Assembly (NCBI RefSeq): GCF_018223745.1
Contig: NZ_CP073653.1
Span: 1,851,001 to 1,915,000 of the forward strand
DNA: 64,000 nucleotides
From: Clostridium beijerinckii
GTDB lineage: Bacteria > Bacillota > Clostridia > Clostridiales > Clostridiaceae
Direction of reading: 5' to 3'
Numbering within the stretch: position 1 is the stretch's first letter; each line of letters opens with the position of its first letter. The notes under the pieces are model-generated. The model saw nothing but the letters and a program-made list of their open reading frames with translations. It was not told where the DNA came from and made no database searches. The position numbers and the translations under genes are program-made. Shown here piece by piece: positions 55,542 to 64,000 of this stretch.

Positions 55542-56708
55542 ATGGCACGTTTTACTTTACCTAGGGACTTATATCATGGAGAAGGGGCGCTTGAAGTACT
55601 TAAAACTTTAAAAGGCAAAAAAGCTTTTGTAGTTGTTGGTGGAGGATCAATGAAAAGATTTGGTTTTCTTAAACAAGTTGAAGATTATTTAACAGAAGCA
55701 GGAATGGAAGTAGAGCTATTTGAAGGAGTAGAACCAGATCCATCAGTAGAAACAGTAATGAAGGGTGCCGAAGCAATGAGAAACTTCGAACCTGATTGGA
55801 TAGTTGCTATGGGTGGAGGATCGCCAATAGATGCTGCAAAAGCTATGTGGATATTCTATGAATACCCAGAATTTACTTTTGAACAAGCGGTTGTTCCATT
55901 TGGTTTACCAGAGCTTAGACAAAAAGCTAAATTTGTAGCTATTCCATCAACAAGTGGTACAGCTACAGAAGTTACAGCATTCTCAGTTATAACAAATTAC
56001 ACAGAAAAGATTAAATATCCTTTAGCTGACTTTAACATAACTCCAGATATAGCAATAGTTGATCCAGTATTAGCTCAAACCATGCCAAAAACATTAACAG
56101 CTCATACTGGAATGGATGCACTAACTCATGCTATAGAAGCATATACTGCATCGCTTAGATCAAACTTTTCTGATCCTTTAGCAATTAAAGCATTGCAGAT
56201 GGTACAAGAAAATTTACTCAAGTCTTTTGAAGGAGACAAGGAAGCTAGAAACTTAATGCATGAAGCTCAATGTTTAGCAGGAATGGCATTTTCTAATGCA
56301 TTACTTGGAATAGTTCATTCAATGGCTCATAAGGTTGGTGCTGTATTCCATATTCCTCATGGATGTGCGAATGCTATATTCTTACCATATGTAATACAAT
56401 ATAATAGAACTAAATGCGAAGATAGATATGCTGATATTGCTAGAGCATTAAAATTAGAAGGAAATACAGATTCAGAATTAACTGATTCATTAATTGGAAT
56501 GATTAATAAAATGAATAGTGATTTAAATATTCCTCATTCAATGAAAGAATATGGGGTTACAGAGGATGATTTTAAGGCAAATCTTTCATTTATTGCTCAT
56601 AATGCAGTGTTAGATGCATGTACAGGATCAAATCCTAGAGAAATAGATGATGCTACAATGGAAAAATTATTTGAATGCACATATTATGGGACAAAGGTTG
56701 AACTATAG
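55542..56708 (+). CDS. Iron-containing alcohol dehydrogenase (butanol/ethanol type)
   Basis: Group III alcohol dehydrogenase that reduces aldehydes to alcohols with NAD(P)H, probably butanol or ethanol formation in a solventogenic strain. The start is ATG 55542 behind TAGGAGG, giving 388 residues; a start eight codons earlier overlaps that SD. The cofactor loop is MGGGSPIDAAKAMW near 95. Iron ligands sit in HTGMDALTHAIEAY near 190-203 and HSMAHKVGAVFHIPHG near 262-277. Codon use is smoother than its neighbours, a sign of high expression. A sigma-54 promoter lies upstream and a terminator downstream. Confidence 0.93.
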   Translation: MARFTLPRDLYHGEGALEVLKTLKGKKAFVVVGGGSMKRFGFLKQVEDYLTEAGMEVELFEGVEPDPSVETVMKGAEAMRNFEPDWIVAMGGGSPIDAAKAMWIFYEYPEFTFEQAVVPFGLPELRQKAKFVAIPSTSGTATEVTAFSVITNYTEKIKYPLADFNITPDIAIVDPVLAQTMPKTLTAHTGMDALTHAIEAYTASLRSNFSDPLAIKALQMVQENLLKSFEGDKEARNLMHEAQCLAGMAFSNALLGIVHSMAHKVGAVFHIPHGCANAIFLPYVIQYNRTKCEDRYADIARALKLEGNTDSELTDSLIGMINKMNSDLNIPHSMKEYGVTEDDFKANLSFIAHNAVLDACTGSNPREIDDATMEKLFECTYYGTKVEL

Positions 56709-56780
56709 TACTTAGATGTATAAATTTAATAACATAAGAATAAAATAATATAATTGTATAAATCAATGTTTTTGATTTTC

Positions 56781-56817
56781 ATAATAAAAAGCTCTCTTTT
56801 GAGGGCTTTTTTATTAT
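56781..56817 (+). terminator. Terminator after the alcohol dehydrogenase gene
   Basis: Stem around AAAAAGCTCTC (near 56786-56796) with GAGGGCTTTTT (from about 56801), extending outwards through ATAAT/ATTAT. T-rich 3' arm. Confidence 0.88.
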
Positions 56818-57132
56818 GAAAAAATTATGGGAAAATTATAATATTTATTGTTATTTTTTATTTAAATGATAAAATTACTTTAATATTAAGAAAATAATAA
56901 TTGCTATGAGATGAATGAAAGTCACATAATGTAATTTGGTGTAATAAATAAAAGAGTGTGATTAACTGTTTTTAGTAAATATTATAGTAGTTTGCAGTTA
57001 ACATTACAAAAGGCCGGTTCAAACTTTACAGTTTTAATTGGTCTATTATTATATTTGGGTAGGAGTAAATATTAAATAATTAAAAGATTAAACGATTAAA
57101 TTAAGTTTTCAATGCTTAAAGGGGGATAAAAT
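56818..57132. other. 315-nt gap before the broken chemoreceptor gene
   Basis: AT-rich. A short inverted repeat TTAACTG (56962-56968) with CAGTTAA (56995-57001) is the only structure seen. A c-di-GMP riboswitch, common before clostridial chemoreceptors, was looked for and not found. The SD AAGGGGGAT lies before the ATG at 57133. Confidence 0.4.
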
Positions 57133-58361
57133 ATGATTAATAATTTAAAAGTTAAACAGAAGATTTTCTTATTTTCGGGGATAATGATTTTACTGATTAT
57201 TTTTATGGGGGGAATTGGATATTATTATAATTTACAATCAAATTATAATGTAACATCTATGTATAAAGATAGATTGCTTCCTGTACAGTGGTTAAATGAT
57301 AATAGAAACCAATCAAGGGCAATAGAGGCAGATACATATAATATTATTTTGAATGTAAAAGATACTGAAGAACAAAATAAGAAATTAAATGATATTAAAG
57401 ATAGAGTAAAGGCATATGATAATAACTGGCAGGCTTATAAAGGGAATGAGGTTGATCAATTCGAATTAGAAATTATACCTTTAGTTGAGAATGATCTTAA
57501 AGAATATAGAGCAGCAAGAGATGAAATTATAAAGTTAGCCATGGATGGGAAGCAAGAAGAGGCTTTAGAAAAATATAAATCAATAACAGGGAAAGTAGAT
57601 GAATTTCAAAAAAACTTAAAGACTTTGGCGATATATAATGCTGATAAAGCACAAGAAATAAATGTTCAAAATAACAATAGTTTTAGTTATTCTAGAAAGA
57701 TTTTTATAATACTAGGTTTTTTATCAGTAGTGATAGCAGCTACTTTATCAGTTATTATATCTAAAACAATTGCTAACCCATTGAAATTATCAGTAGAGTG
57801 CATTAGAGTTTTAGCTAAGAGAGATTTTACAGTATCAGTTCCTGAACTGCTTTTAAAACGAAAAGATGAAATTGGAGATCTAGCTAATTCAATATTTTTA
57901 ATGAAAAATGATATTAGTATTTTAGTAAAGGAGATAATGGAAAAGGTTTTGTGGTAGTAGCAGAAGAAGTTAGGAAGTTAGCGGAAGAGGCATCTCAGGC
58001 TGTTACTATTATAAAAGATACAATAGTAAAAGTACAAGCTGCGTTTAGAAATTTTTCTGATAATAACGTAGAAGTATTAGATTTTATAAAAGAAGATGTA
58101 AATTCTAAATTTGAGGATATGAAGAATATGGGGAATCAATATTATGATGATGCAGAATTTGTAGCAAATATGTCAGAGGAACTTACAGCAACAATTCATG
58201 AAATAACTAATGCAGTACAAAATACAGCTGAAATTGCACAGAAATCATCTGAAAACGCTGAAACAATAAAAGATAGTGTAAGCGAAACAACAATTGAGAT
58301 AGAGCAGCAGGCTCTGCTAGCAGAAAAGTTAAATGAAGTGGTGAACAAATTTAAGATATAA
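57133..58361 (+). pseudogene. Methyl-accepting chemotaxis protein broken by an internal deletion and frameshift
   Basis: The first frame (57133-57957, 274 residues) has a membrane helix at about 10-30, a four-helix ligand domain to about 185, a second helix, and a HAMP domain to about 262; it ends EIMEKVLW-stop. From 57930 a second frame (-1) reads NGKGFVVVAEEVRKLAEEAS and runs to 58361 through the C-terminal signalling helix. What is missing is the first half of the signalling helix with the hairpin tip (the QTNLLALNAAIEAARAGE block). About 160 residues appear lost compared with intact receptors. A GTG at 57951 overlapping the stop could allow separate translation of the tail, but no SD is present. 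Confidence 0.82.
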
Positions 58362-58409
58362 GTAATTATATATAAGTAGATCTCTTTAAAATTATAGTAT
58401 TTAAAGAAA

Positions 58410-58449
58410 AAAAGATAGCATTTTCAAGATGAGGTGCTATCTTTTTTTG
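58410..58449 (+). terminator. Terminator after the broken chemoreceptor gene
   Basis: Perfect 11-bp stem AAAAGATAGCA (58410-58420) with 58435-58445, running into seven T. Confidence 0.9.
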
Positions 58450-58564
58450 TGAATTATTTTTTATTTAATGAGAAATCTTCCTCGCATAAATATATTGGTA
58501 TAAGTTCATAGGTAAATCTCTAATAATAATATTTATTTAAAATGTATATAATTTGTGATTGGAA

Positions 58565-58604
58565 TGTAACAAAACTGTGACAATTATTTTCTAGAATGTA
58601 AATA
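58565..58604 (+). promoter_or_regulatory. Possible activator site and promoter of the glycosyltransferase group
   Basis: Two direct repeats TGTAACA (58565-58571) and TGTGACA (58576-58582) are 11 nt apart, one helical turn, like sites of a response regulator such as PhoP/PhoB. GTGACA (58577-58582) and TAAATA (58599-58604) could be -35 and -10. Tentative. Confidence 0.35.
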
Positions 58605-58665
58605 TAGATTTAAAAGAGTTTATAACTCAACATTTAATTTATAAAAGATATTTGAGGTGATAAAT

Positions 58666-59652
58666 ATGAATGATAAAACAGTTTATTCTGTTATAGTACC
58701 TTTATATAATGAGGAACTTGTTATAAATCAAAGTTATAAAAGACTTAAAGAAGTTATGGATTCTACAACTGAAAGTTACGAAATTGTATTTGTGAATGAT
58801 GGAAGTAAAGATAGAACAAGAGAAATAACAGAAGAAATATGTAGCAGAGATGAGAATATAAAACTCATTAATTTTTCAAGAAATTTTGGTCACCAAGCGG
58901 CTATAACTGCAGGTATGGATCTAGCATTAGGAGATGCAATTATTGTAATAGATGCTGATCTCCAAGATCCACCAGAAGTAATGCTTAAAATGATTGAAAA
59001 ATGGAAAGAAGGTTATGAAGTTGTCTATGGAAAGAGAGTAAAGAGAGAAGGTGAAACCTTTTTTAAAAAATTTACGGCAAGAGTTTATTATAGATTATTA
59101 AGAAGTATGACAACAGTTGACGTTCCAGTAGATGCAGGAGATTTCAGGCTTATAGATAGGAAGGTGTGTAATACACTAATAGCTTTACCTGAAAGGAACA
59201 GATATGTAAGAGGGCTTGTAAGTTGGGTTGGCTATAAGCAAACTTATGTTGAGTTTATAAGACAGGAAAGATTTGCAGGAGAAACTAAATATCCTTTAAA
59301 AAAGATGCTTAAGTTGGCATGTGATGGTATAACAGCACTATCATATAAACCACTTATTATTGCGGGCCATTTTGGGATTCTAGCTTTGCTGGTTGGAATG
59401 ATTTTAATGTTTGTTGATATTATGAAAGCTATAATTAATAAAAGCAGCTTGTTGAATTTTACTATGATGATAGGAATTAACATGATGATGTTTGGAGTAG
59501 TTTTAGGTTGTATTGGGATAATGGGTCAGTATATTGGAAGAATATTCGATGAAAGCAAAGGTAGACCAATTTATATAATTTCTAGTACAACAAATTATAA
59601 TAGATCAAGTAAAAAATATAATATTATTGATCTAGATAAAAAGACTTTATAG
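58666..59652 (+). CDS. GT2 family polyprenyl-phosphate glycosyltransferase (GtrB/YkcC-like)
   Basis: Transfers a sugar from a nucleotide donor to a polyprenyl phosphate on the cytoplasmic face, making the donor for later GT-C enzymes. The start is ATG 58666 behind TGAGGTGA, giving 328 residues. The GT2 fold shows SVIVPLYNEELVINQSY near 8-24, FVNDGSKDRT near 45, DADLQDPPEVM near 100 with the metal-binding DxD, and GDFRLIDRKV near 160. Two helices near 235-255 and 268-290 anchor it. It precedes the GT39 gene, as ykcC and ykcB in Bacillus. Confidence 0.92.
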   Translation: MNDKTVYSVIVPLYNEELVINQSYKRLKEVMDSTTESYEIVFVNDGSKDRTREITEEICSRDENIKLINFSRNFGHQAAITAGMDLALGDAIIVIDADLQDPPEVMLKMIEKWKEGYEVVYGKRVKREGETFFKKFTARVYYRLLRSMTTVDVPVDAGDFRLIDRKVCNTLIALPERNRYVRGLVSWVGYKQTYVEFIRQERFAGETKYPLKKMLKLACDGITALSYKPLIIAGHFGILALLVGMILMFVDIMKAIINKSSLLNFTMMIGINMMMFGVVLGCIGIMGQYIGRIFDESKGRPIYIISSTTNYNRSSKKYNIIDLDKKTL

Positions 59653-59665
59653 AGGGGGAACGAAT

Positions 59666-61882
59666 TTGAAGAAACTAAAATTAACTAAAGAGAATATAAG
59701 TATATCTTTAATTTTAATATTATCTGCGGTATTGAATTTTGCTAATATAGGAATTGAAGGATATGGTAATAGCTACTATGCTGCTGGAGTAAAGAGCATG
59801 ACTATGAATCTTAAAAATTTCCTTTTTGTATCCTTTGATCCAGGGAGTTTTGTTACAATTGATAAACCGCCAATGGGATTTTGGATACAGGCCTTATTTG
59901 CTAAGATACTTGGATTTAACGGATGGAGTATATTGTTACCACAAGCATTAGCTGGAGTAATTTCAGTTTATCTTATATATTTTATAGTGAAAAGATCTTT
60001 TGGAAGTGCCGCTGGACTTATTTCAGGATTATGTCTCTCAGTAACTCCAGTTTTTGTAGCAGCAAGTAGAAACAATACAATAGATAACTTGCTTGTTCTA
60101 ACACTGCTCTTTGCATGTTTAGCTCTTACACTAGCCGCTGAAAAAGGAAAAGCTAAATATCTTTATCTAAGTTTAATACTTGTCGGAATTGGTTTTAATA
60201 TAAAAATGCTGGAAGCATATATGATTGGGCCAGCAATTTATATAACATATCTTCTTTCTTCATCTATAACATTAAAAAAGAGAATAGTTCATATTGTTAT
60301 AGGCACATTTGTTCTTATGTCAGTATCATTATCTTGGGCTTTAATTGTAGATTTAGTTCCAGCACAAAATAGACCTTATATTGGTAGTAGTACAGATAAT
60401 AGTGTTATGGAACTTATAGTTGGTCACAATGGATTAGAAAGACTTGGAATTGGCAGTAAATCAAATAAAGGATTTAATGCTAGCAATAATAAAAAAGATG
60501 ATAGACAAATTCAAAATAATACTGAAGTAATTAATGATCAGAATCAACAAGTGAATAAAGAAAATTACAATGGAAGCACTAATAGAATGGTAAGTGGAGC
60601 AGAAAATAGAGATGGACAAGGTGACGGAAGTATGCAGAAAGCACCTAATGAAGGAATGCCAGGAGGCCTAGGAGGACAAGGTGGACTTCAAGGTACCTTT
60701 GGAGGACAGACAAAAGCAGGAATAGCAAGATTATTTTCTAAAAATAGTTTATCTGATCAAATAATTTGGTTTTTACCACTTGCGTTGTTAGGTTTTGTAG
60801 CTGGTGCTATAAAAGAAAAACTAAGATTAAAGTTAGATAATAAAAGAAAAATATCACTAGCATTATGGATTTTATGGTTGGTACCTGAATTCATATATTT
60901 CAGTTACACAACAGGTTTATTCCATCCATATTATTTAACAATGATGGCACCTCCGGCTGCAGCATTAGCTGGAATAGGAATAGTAACAATGTGGAAACTA
61001 TATAATGAAAAAAAATGGGCGTCATGGTTATTACCAATATCATTAATTATAGAAGGTCTTGTTAATATGATGATGTTATCTTATTTTTCAAATAATCTAT
61101 CAGATAGTATAAGAAAAATAATTTTAATAGCCTTGTTATTGTGTTTTTTAACTTCATCAATATTAGCAATATTAAATTTATTGAGCTTTATTAGAAGAAA
61201 AAATAATACTAATTTAAGTGATAATAAGGACATACATTTGAAAAAAATATTGCTAGGAATTTCTATAGTCAGTATTTTAACTGTACCATTTATTGGATCA
61301 AGTGCAGCAATTACTCATAGTGTAAATAGTACTATTCCTACTGCTGGATTGGAACTTCTTTCAAACAGTGAAAGAGGCGGAGCAAGTTTTGGTAAGGAAA
61401 GAAGTGACAATGGTAAAAATTCGAAGTTACTTGATTTCTTAAAAAGTAATATAACAACTGAAAAATATTCACTTGTCGTACCATCATCACAAAGCGCTGA
61501 TAGTATAATAATCCAAACTGGTGAATCAGTAATGGCACTTGGTGGATTTTCAGGATCTGATAAGATTCTTTCTTTAGATGAATTTAAAGAGATGGTTAAG
61601 AATGGAGAAGTGAGATATGTACTTACTGGTGGCATGGGCAGAGGCGAAAGTAGTGAAATTCTAAAATGGGTTGCTGAAAATGGAACATTAGTTCCGGAAA
61701 GTCAATATAAGGATGTTGTATCAGGTAATGAACCAAATATTAAAGACAGTAACGATATAAAAAATAATTCAAAAGATGACAATCAGAATGTAAATTCAAT
61801 AAGTCAGAATATGGGAGGCCTAGGAGGAAATAATCAGGAACAATTATATGATTTAAAGGATGAAGCAAATATTTTAAAATAA
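59666..61882 (+). CDS. GT39 (ArnT/PMT-like) membrane glycosyltransferase, YkcB-like
   Basis: Polytopic GT-C enzyme that uses a polyprenyl-phosphate sugar on the outer face. It starts at TTG 59666 behind AGAGGGGGAA. It has about 13 membrane helices over 738 residues. The first outer loop has GNSYYAAGVKSM and DKPPMGFWIQALFAK, in which the Asp/Lys/Pro box is the catalytic site of this family. A long hydrophilic Asn/Gly-rich loop at about 270-345 includes PGGLGGQGGLQGTFGGQ. A soluble C-terminal domain with LVVPSSQSADSIIIQTG and YVLTGGMGRGESSE follows, then another Asn-rich tail. The acceptor is unknown. Confidence 0.87.
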   Translation: MKKLKLTKENISISLILILSAVLNFANIGIEGYGNSYYAAGVKSMTMNLKNFLFVSFDPGSFVTIDKPPMGFWIQALFAKILGFNGWSILLPQALAGVISVYLIYFIVKRSFGSAAGLISGLCLSVTPVFVAASRNNTIDNLLVLTLLFACLALTLAAEKGKAKYLYLSLILVGIGFNIKMLEAYMIGPAIYITYLLSSSITLKKRIVHIVIGTFVLMSVSLSWALIVDLVPAQNRPYIGSSTDNSVMELIVGHNGLERLGIGSKSNKGFNASNNKKDDRQIQNNTEVINDQNQQVNKENYNGSTNRMVSGAENRDGQGDGSMQKAPNEGMPGGLGGQGGLQGTFGGQTKAGIARLFSKNSLSDQIIWFLPLALLGFVAGAIKEKLRLKLDNKRKISLALWILWLVPEFIYFSYTTGLFHPYYLTMMAPPAAALAGIGIVTMWKLYNEKKWASWLLPISLIIEGLVNMMMLSYFSNNLSDSIRKIILIALLLCFLTSSILAILNLLSFIRRKNNTNLSDNKDIHLKKILLGISIVSILTVPFIGSSAAITHSVNSTIPTAGLELLSNSERGGASFGKERSDNGKNSKLLDFLKSNITTEKYSLVVPSSQSADSIIIQTGESVMALGGFSGSDKILSLDEFKEMVKNGEVRYVLTGGMGRGESSEILKWVAENGTLVPESQYKDVVSGNEPNIKDSNDIKNNSKDDNQNVNSISQNMGGLGGNNQEQLYDLKDEANILK

Positions 61883-61894
61883 GTTTTTTACAAT

Positions 61895-62017
61895 AAAAAG
61901 GGCATGTATTAGTGCAAGTTATTAAGATTTAGCTGCATAAAGACTAAAGAGTTTAACTATTTAGTAGTTTTAGAACTAATTCTTATAGTTTAATATTTGC
62001 AAGAACAAGCCCTTTTT
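61895..62017. repeat. 123-nt foldable element between the glycosyltransferase genes
   Basis: AAAAAGGGC (61895-61903) pairs with GCCCTTTTT (62009-62017). Inside, TGCAA (61913-61917) pairs with TTGCA (61997-62001), and smaller ACTAAA/TTTAGT and AGTT/AACT hairpins follow. No ORF. Its 3' arm ends in a T run, so it may also terminate transcription from the GT39 gene, or be an RNA. Confidence 0.55.
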
Positions 62018-62177
62018 TAGTAGAATAAATTCTTAAAATTTTAAAGAAAATGATTAATATATATTCCAATAATAAATCTAAAATTAAAATTCTCGCAAAG
62101 CAAATAATCGATTAAGGCTAGAATATAGAAACTTAATTGCAACATATATTTATATATTGTGAAAGGAAACAATAGTG

Positions 62178-63929
62178 ATGAATGAAGTAAACTTTAAGAA
62201 GTATATATTTAGAATAGGTTTGATTTTTATATTATTAGTATCAATGTTTTCTAGTATTTATGCGGTAAGAAACTATAAAAGTATTAATGTTATGGAACAA
62301 AGTGGTGGATTAAAAAAAATATTAAATATAAGAGATGGCGAAAATTTACCAGATAATATACCTTCATTAAACAATAGTGGATCTAATTTAGAAAATAATG
62401 AGATAAAAAGTGATAATAGCCAATATGGTCCGAATGGAATAGGTTCACGAAATGCTGATTCTATTGAGAAAGGAATGAATGATAAATCACAGCAAGATGG
62501 AAATGTAGGGATAAATGGGGGTCGTGATACTAAATTTGGATCTAATAGTAAACAAAGAGGAAACAATAAAAATGCTAAGCAAGGGGAGGTAAATGGCAAT
62601 ATTCAAAGAGGGGGAGTGGATGATAGATATCTTTTAAGTATCACTATATATTCAGTATTATTTTTAATTGGATCATGTAGCGCTTACTGTTTAATTAAAC
62701 GAAAAAATATAAAATTTAATTATAAAGATGAAAAATTCATGATAATTATATTAATATTTACAGGAATTTTTCTGAGAATCTCAGCTTCTACACTTGTAAA
62801 TGGACATAATGATATTAATTTATTTAAAAATTGGGCAGAAACTGCGGCAAATGGTTTTTCACAATTTTATGCTAATGCTAGACAAGCCGATTATCCACCT
62901 GTATATATATACATATTAGGTTGCATAGGAAGAATTGCAAATATACAAGTGTTTAATTCGTATTATATATTATTACTTAAAATTCCATCTATAATAGCAG
63001 ATGTTGCGACAGCTTATTTTATATATAGAATTGGGAAAAGGTTTTTAAATATAGTAACTAGTATTTTTTTAGCTATATTTTACATCTTTAATCCAGTAAT
63101 TTTTATAGATTCCACATTTTGGGGACAAGTTGATTCTTTATTTACATTACTTATTGTTATTTCGATATATCTGTTATATGAAAAAAAATATGTATTTTCA
63201 TCAGTACTGTTTGCATTATCTGTACTTATGAAACCACAGGGAATTATATTTCTTCCAGTACTTTTTTTTGAATTAGTTAGACAAAGAAAAATTAGAAATT
63301 TTATATATGCTGCAGTTTCAGCAGTAGCAACTATAATTGTAATTATAATTCCTTTTTCATTAAACGAACAAAGTCCAATTTGGATTTTTAATCTTTACTT
63401 AAAGACAATATCAGAATATCCATATGCTTCTGTAAATGCGTTCAATTTTTTTGGTTTAGTGGGAGCAAATTATAAAAATGGTAATACTACATTTTTTATA
63501 TTTAGCTATCATACAATTGGAATTATGTTTATAATTCTAACAACTTTAATTGGATGGATTTTATATATAAAAGGGAATGATAGAAAGTATATTTCGGCAG
63601 TGTCCTTACTTCAAATTGCAGGAATATTTACGTTTTCGGTTGGAATGCACGAAAGATATTTATTTCCAGCGGTAGCATTATCAATTTTAGCATTTATATA
63701 TTCAAAAGACAGGAGATTTTTTATAATGGCTATCGGGTTTAGTATTACTAGCTATATCAACATATCCACGGTTTTATTCAAAACAAACACATCAGTTTTT
63801 GAGGTTTTATTGAAAGTAACTTCATTATTTAATGTAATATTAGTTTTATATTTAGTAAAAGTTATTATAGATAACACTGTTAAAAAATTTTCTTTAAAAA
63901 TTGATAATAAGGAGAGTGAATTGTTATGA
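62178..63929 (+). CDS. GT-C type membrane glycosyltransferase (mannosyltransferase-like)
   Basis: Integral membrane protein of 583 residues with about 12 helices, related to GT39/GT87-like mannosyltransferases. One helix at about 12-29 is followed by an Asn/Gly-rich external region (about 35-150). Then comes a helix pair and the catalytic-type loop NGHNDINLFKNWAETAANGF, with ADYPPVYIYILG and STFWGQVDSLFTLL. The external Asp in HND is a likely catalytic residue. MGMHERYLFP-like text (VGMHERYLFPAVAL) lies late. ATG 62178 and GTG 62175 share the SD GAAAGGA. galU overlaps by 4 nt. Confidence 0.82.
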   Translation: MNEVNFKKYIFRIGLIFILLVSMFSSIYAVRNYKSINVMEQSGGLKKILNIRDGENLPDNIPSLNNSGSNLENNEIKSDNSQYGPNGIGSRNADSIEKGMNDKSQQDGNVGINGGRDTKFGSNSKQRGNNKNAKQGEVNGNIQRGGVDDRYLLSITIYSVLFLIGSCSAYCLIKRKNIKFNYKDEKFMIIILIFTGIFLRISASTLVNGHNDINLFKNWAETAANGFSQFYANARQADYPPVYIYILGCIGRIANIQVFNSYYILLLKIPSIIADVATAYFIYRIGKRFLNIVTSIFLAIFYIFNPVIFIDSTFWGQVDSLFTLLIVISIYLLYEKKYVFSSVLFALSVLMKPQGIIFLPVLFFELVRQRKIRNFIYAAVSAVATIIVIIIPFSLNEQSPIWIFNLYLKTISEYPYASVNAFNFFGLVGANYKNGNTTFFIFSYHTIGIMFIILTTLIGWILYIKGNDRKYISAVSLLQIAGIFTFSVGMHERYLFPAVALSILAFIYSKDRRFFIMAIGFSITSYINISTVLFKTNTSVFEVLLKVTSLFNVILVLYLVKVIIDNTVKKFSLKIDNKESELL

Positions 63930-64000
63930 ACGTAAGAAAAGCTGTAATACCTGCAGCTGGCCTTGGAACTAGGTTTTTGCCAGCAACTAAAGCTCAACCA
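63926..64000 (+). CDS. galU: UTP-glucose-1-phosphate uridylyltransferase GalU, 3'-truncated by the window edge
   Basis: Makes UDP-glucose, a donor for surface glycans. Only 25 residues are visible, MNVRKAVIPAAGLGTRFLPA then TKAQP, which holds the nucleotide-binding GLGTRFLP block. The ATG overlaps the stop of the preceding glycosyltransferase by 4 nt (ATGA), and AAGGAGAGTG lies upstream, so they are coupled. This ties the glycosyltransferase group to its UDP-glucose supply. Confidence 0.93.
   Translation, partial: MNVRKAVIPAAGLGTRFLPATKAQP

Noticed and set aside
56818..57132. c-di-GMP (GEMM) riboswitch before the chemoreceptor
   Set aside because: The conserved tetraloop-receptor and CACGCACAGGGC-type core are absent.
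57930..57957. Programmed -1 frameshift joining the two chemoreceptor frames
   Set aside because: No slippery heptamer of the X-XXY-YYZ type is in the right frame, and the joined product would still lack the hairpin tip, so a deletion fits better.

Overview
The window is very AT-rich, with Shine-Dalgarno (SD) sites of the AGGAGG type, frequent TTG/GTG starts, and a complete spoIIIA operon, spoIVB and spo0A. It comes from an endospore-forming Firmicute of the genus Clostridium. The spo0A protein and the alcohol dehydrogenase look most like those of solvent-producing cluster I species near C. beijerinckii; this species-level guess is from memory, not from a search. No rRNA, tRNA, CRISPR array, transposase or phage gene was seen.

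Layout. (1) 1-10.5 kb: cell wall and division genes, with a 5'-truncated murE, then murF, mraY, ftsW, ftsQ/divIB, DUF881-sbp-DUF881, ylmE, sepF, yggT, ylmH and divIVA. (2) 10.5-12.5 kb: a 201-nt palindromic, probably structured element, and motB/motA on the minus strand. (3) 12.7-18.4 kb: an RluD-type pseudouridine synthase, pyrR, an RlmL-type methyltransferase, an RpiR-type regulator, and rqcH on the minus strand. (4) 18.8-21.8 kb: dapF, a lipoprotein, an acetyltransferase behind a MerR-type promoter, and a small basic protein. (5) 21.9-27.6 kb: a compact type IV pilus/ComG-like operon with ATPase, platform protein, four pilin-like proteins and three possible PilM/N/O-position proteins. (6) 27.8-47.1 kb: efp, a zinc-ribbon protein, spoIIIAA-AH, asp23, nusB, folD, xseA, xseB, ispA, dxs, tlyA, nadK, argR, recN, spoIVB and spo0A. 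As I recall it, this order closely follows the B. subtilis comG-efp-spoIIIA-nusB-recN-spo0A region. (7) 47.1-64 kb: accessory genes. These are a 31-residue membrane peptide, a hemerythrin, a uracil permease, a secreted thioester-domain protein, a putative MqsR-like toxin with a zinc finger-HTH-Panacea antitoxin, a phosphatase, a metallophosphoesterase, a sigma-54-driven iron alcohol dehydrogenase, a broken chemoreceptor gene, a three-gene surface glycosylation group and the start of galU.

How it fits together. MurE (meso-diaminopimelate type), MurF, MraY and DapF serve one peptidoglycan pathway. FtsW, FtsQ, SepF and DivIVA serve septation. Spo0A starts sporulation, SpoIIIAA-AH build the forespore channel, and SpoIVB signals to sigma-K. 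IspA and Dxs feed the lipid carrier used by MraY and by the late glycosyltransferases.

Best leads: an mraY start codon separated from its SD by a 70-nt foldable insert, the palindromic element after divIVA, the hybrid toxin-antitoxin pair, the sigma-54 promoter of the alcohol dehydrogenase, and an undescribed 31-residue membrane peptide with its own promoter and terminator.
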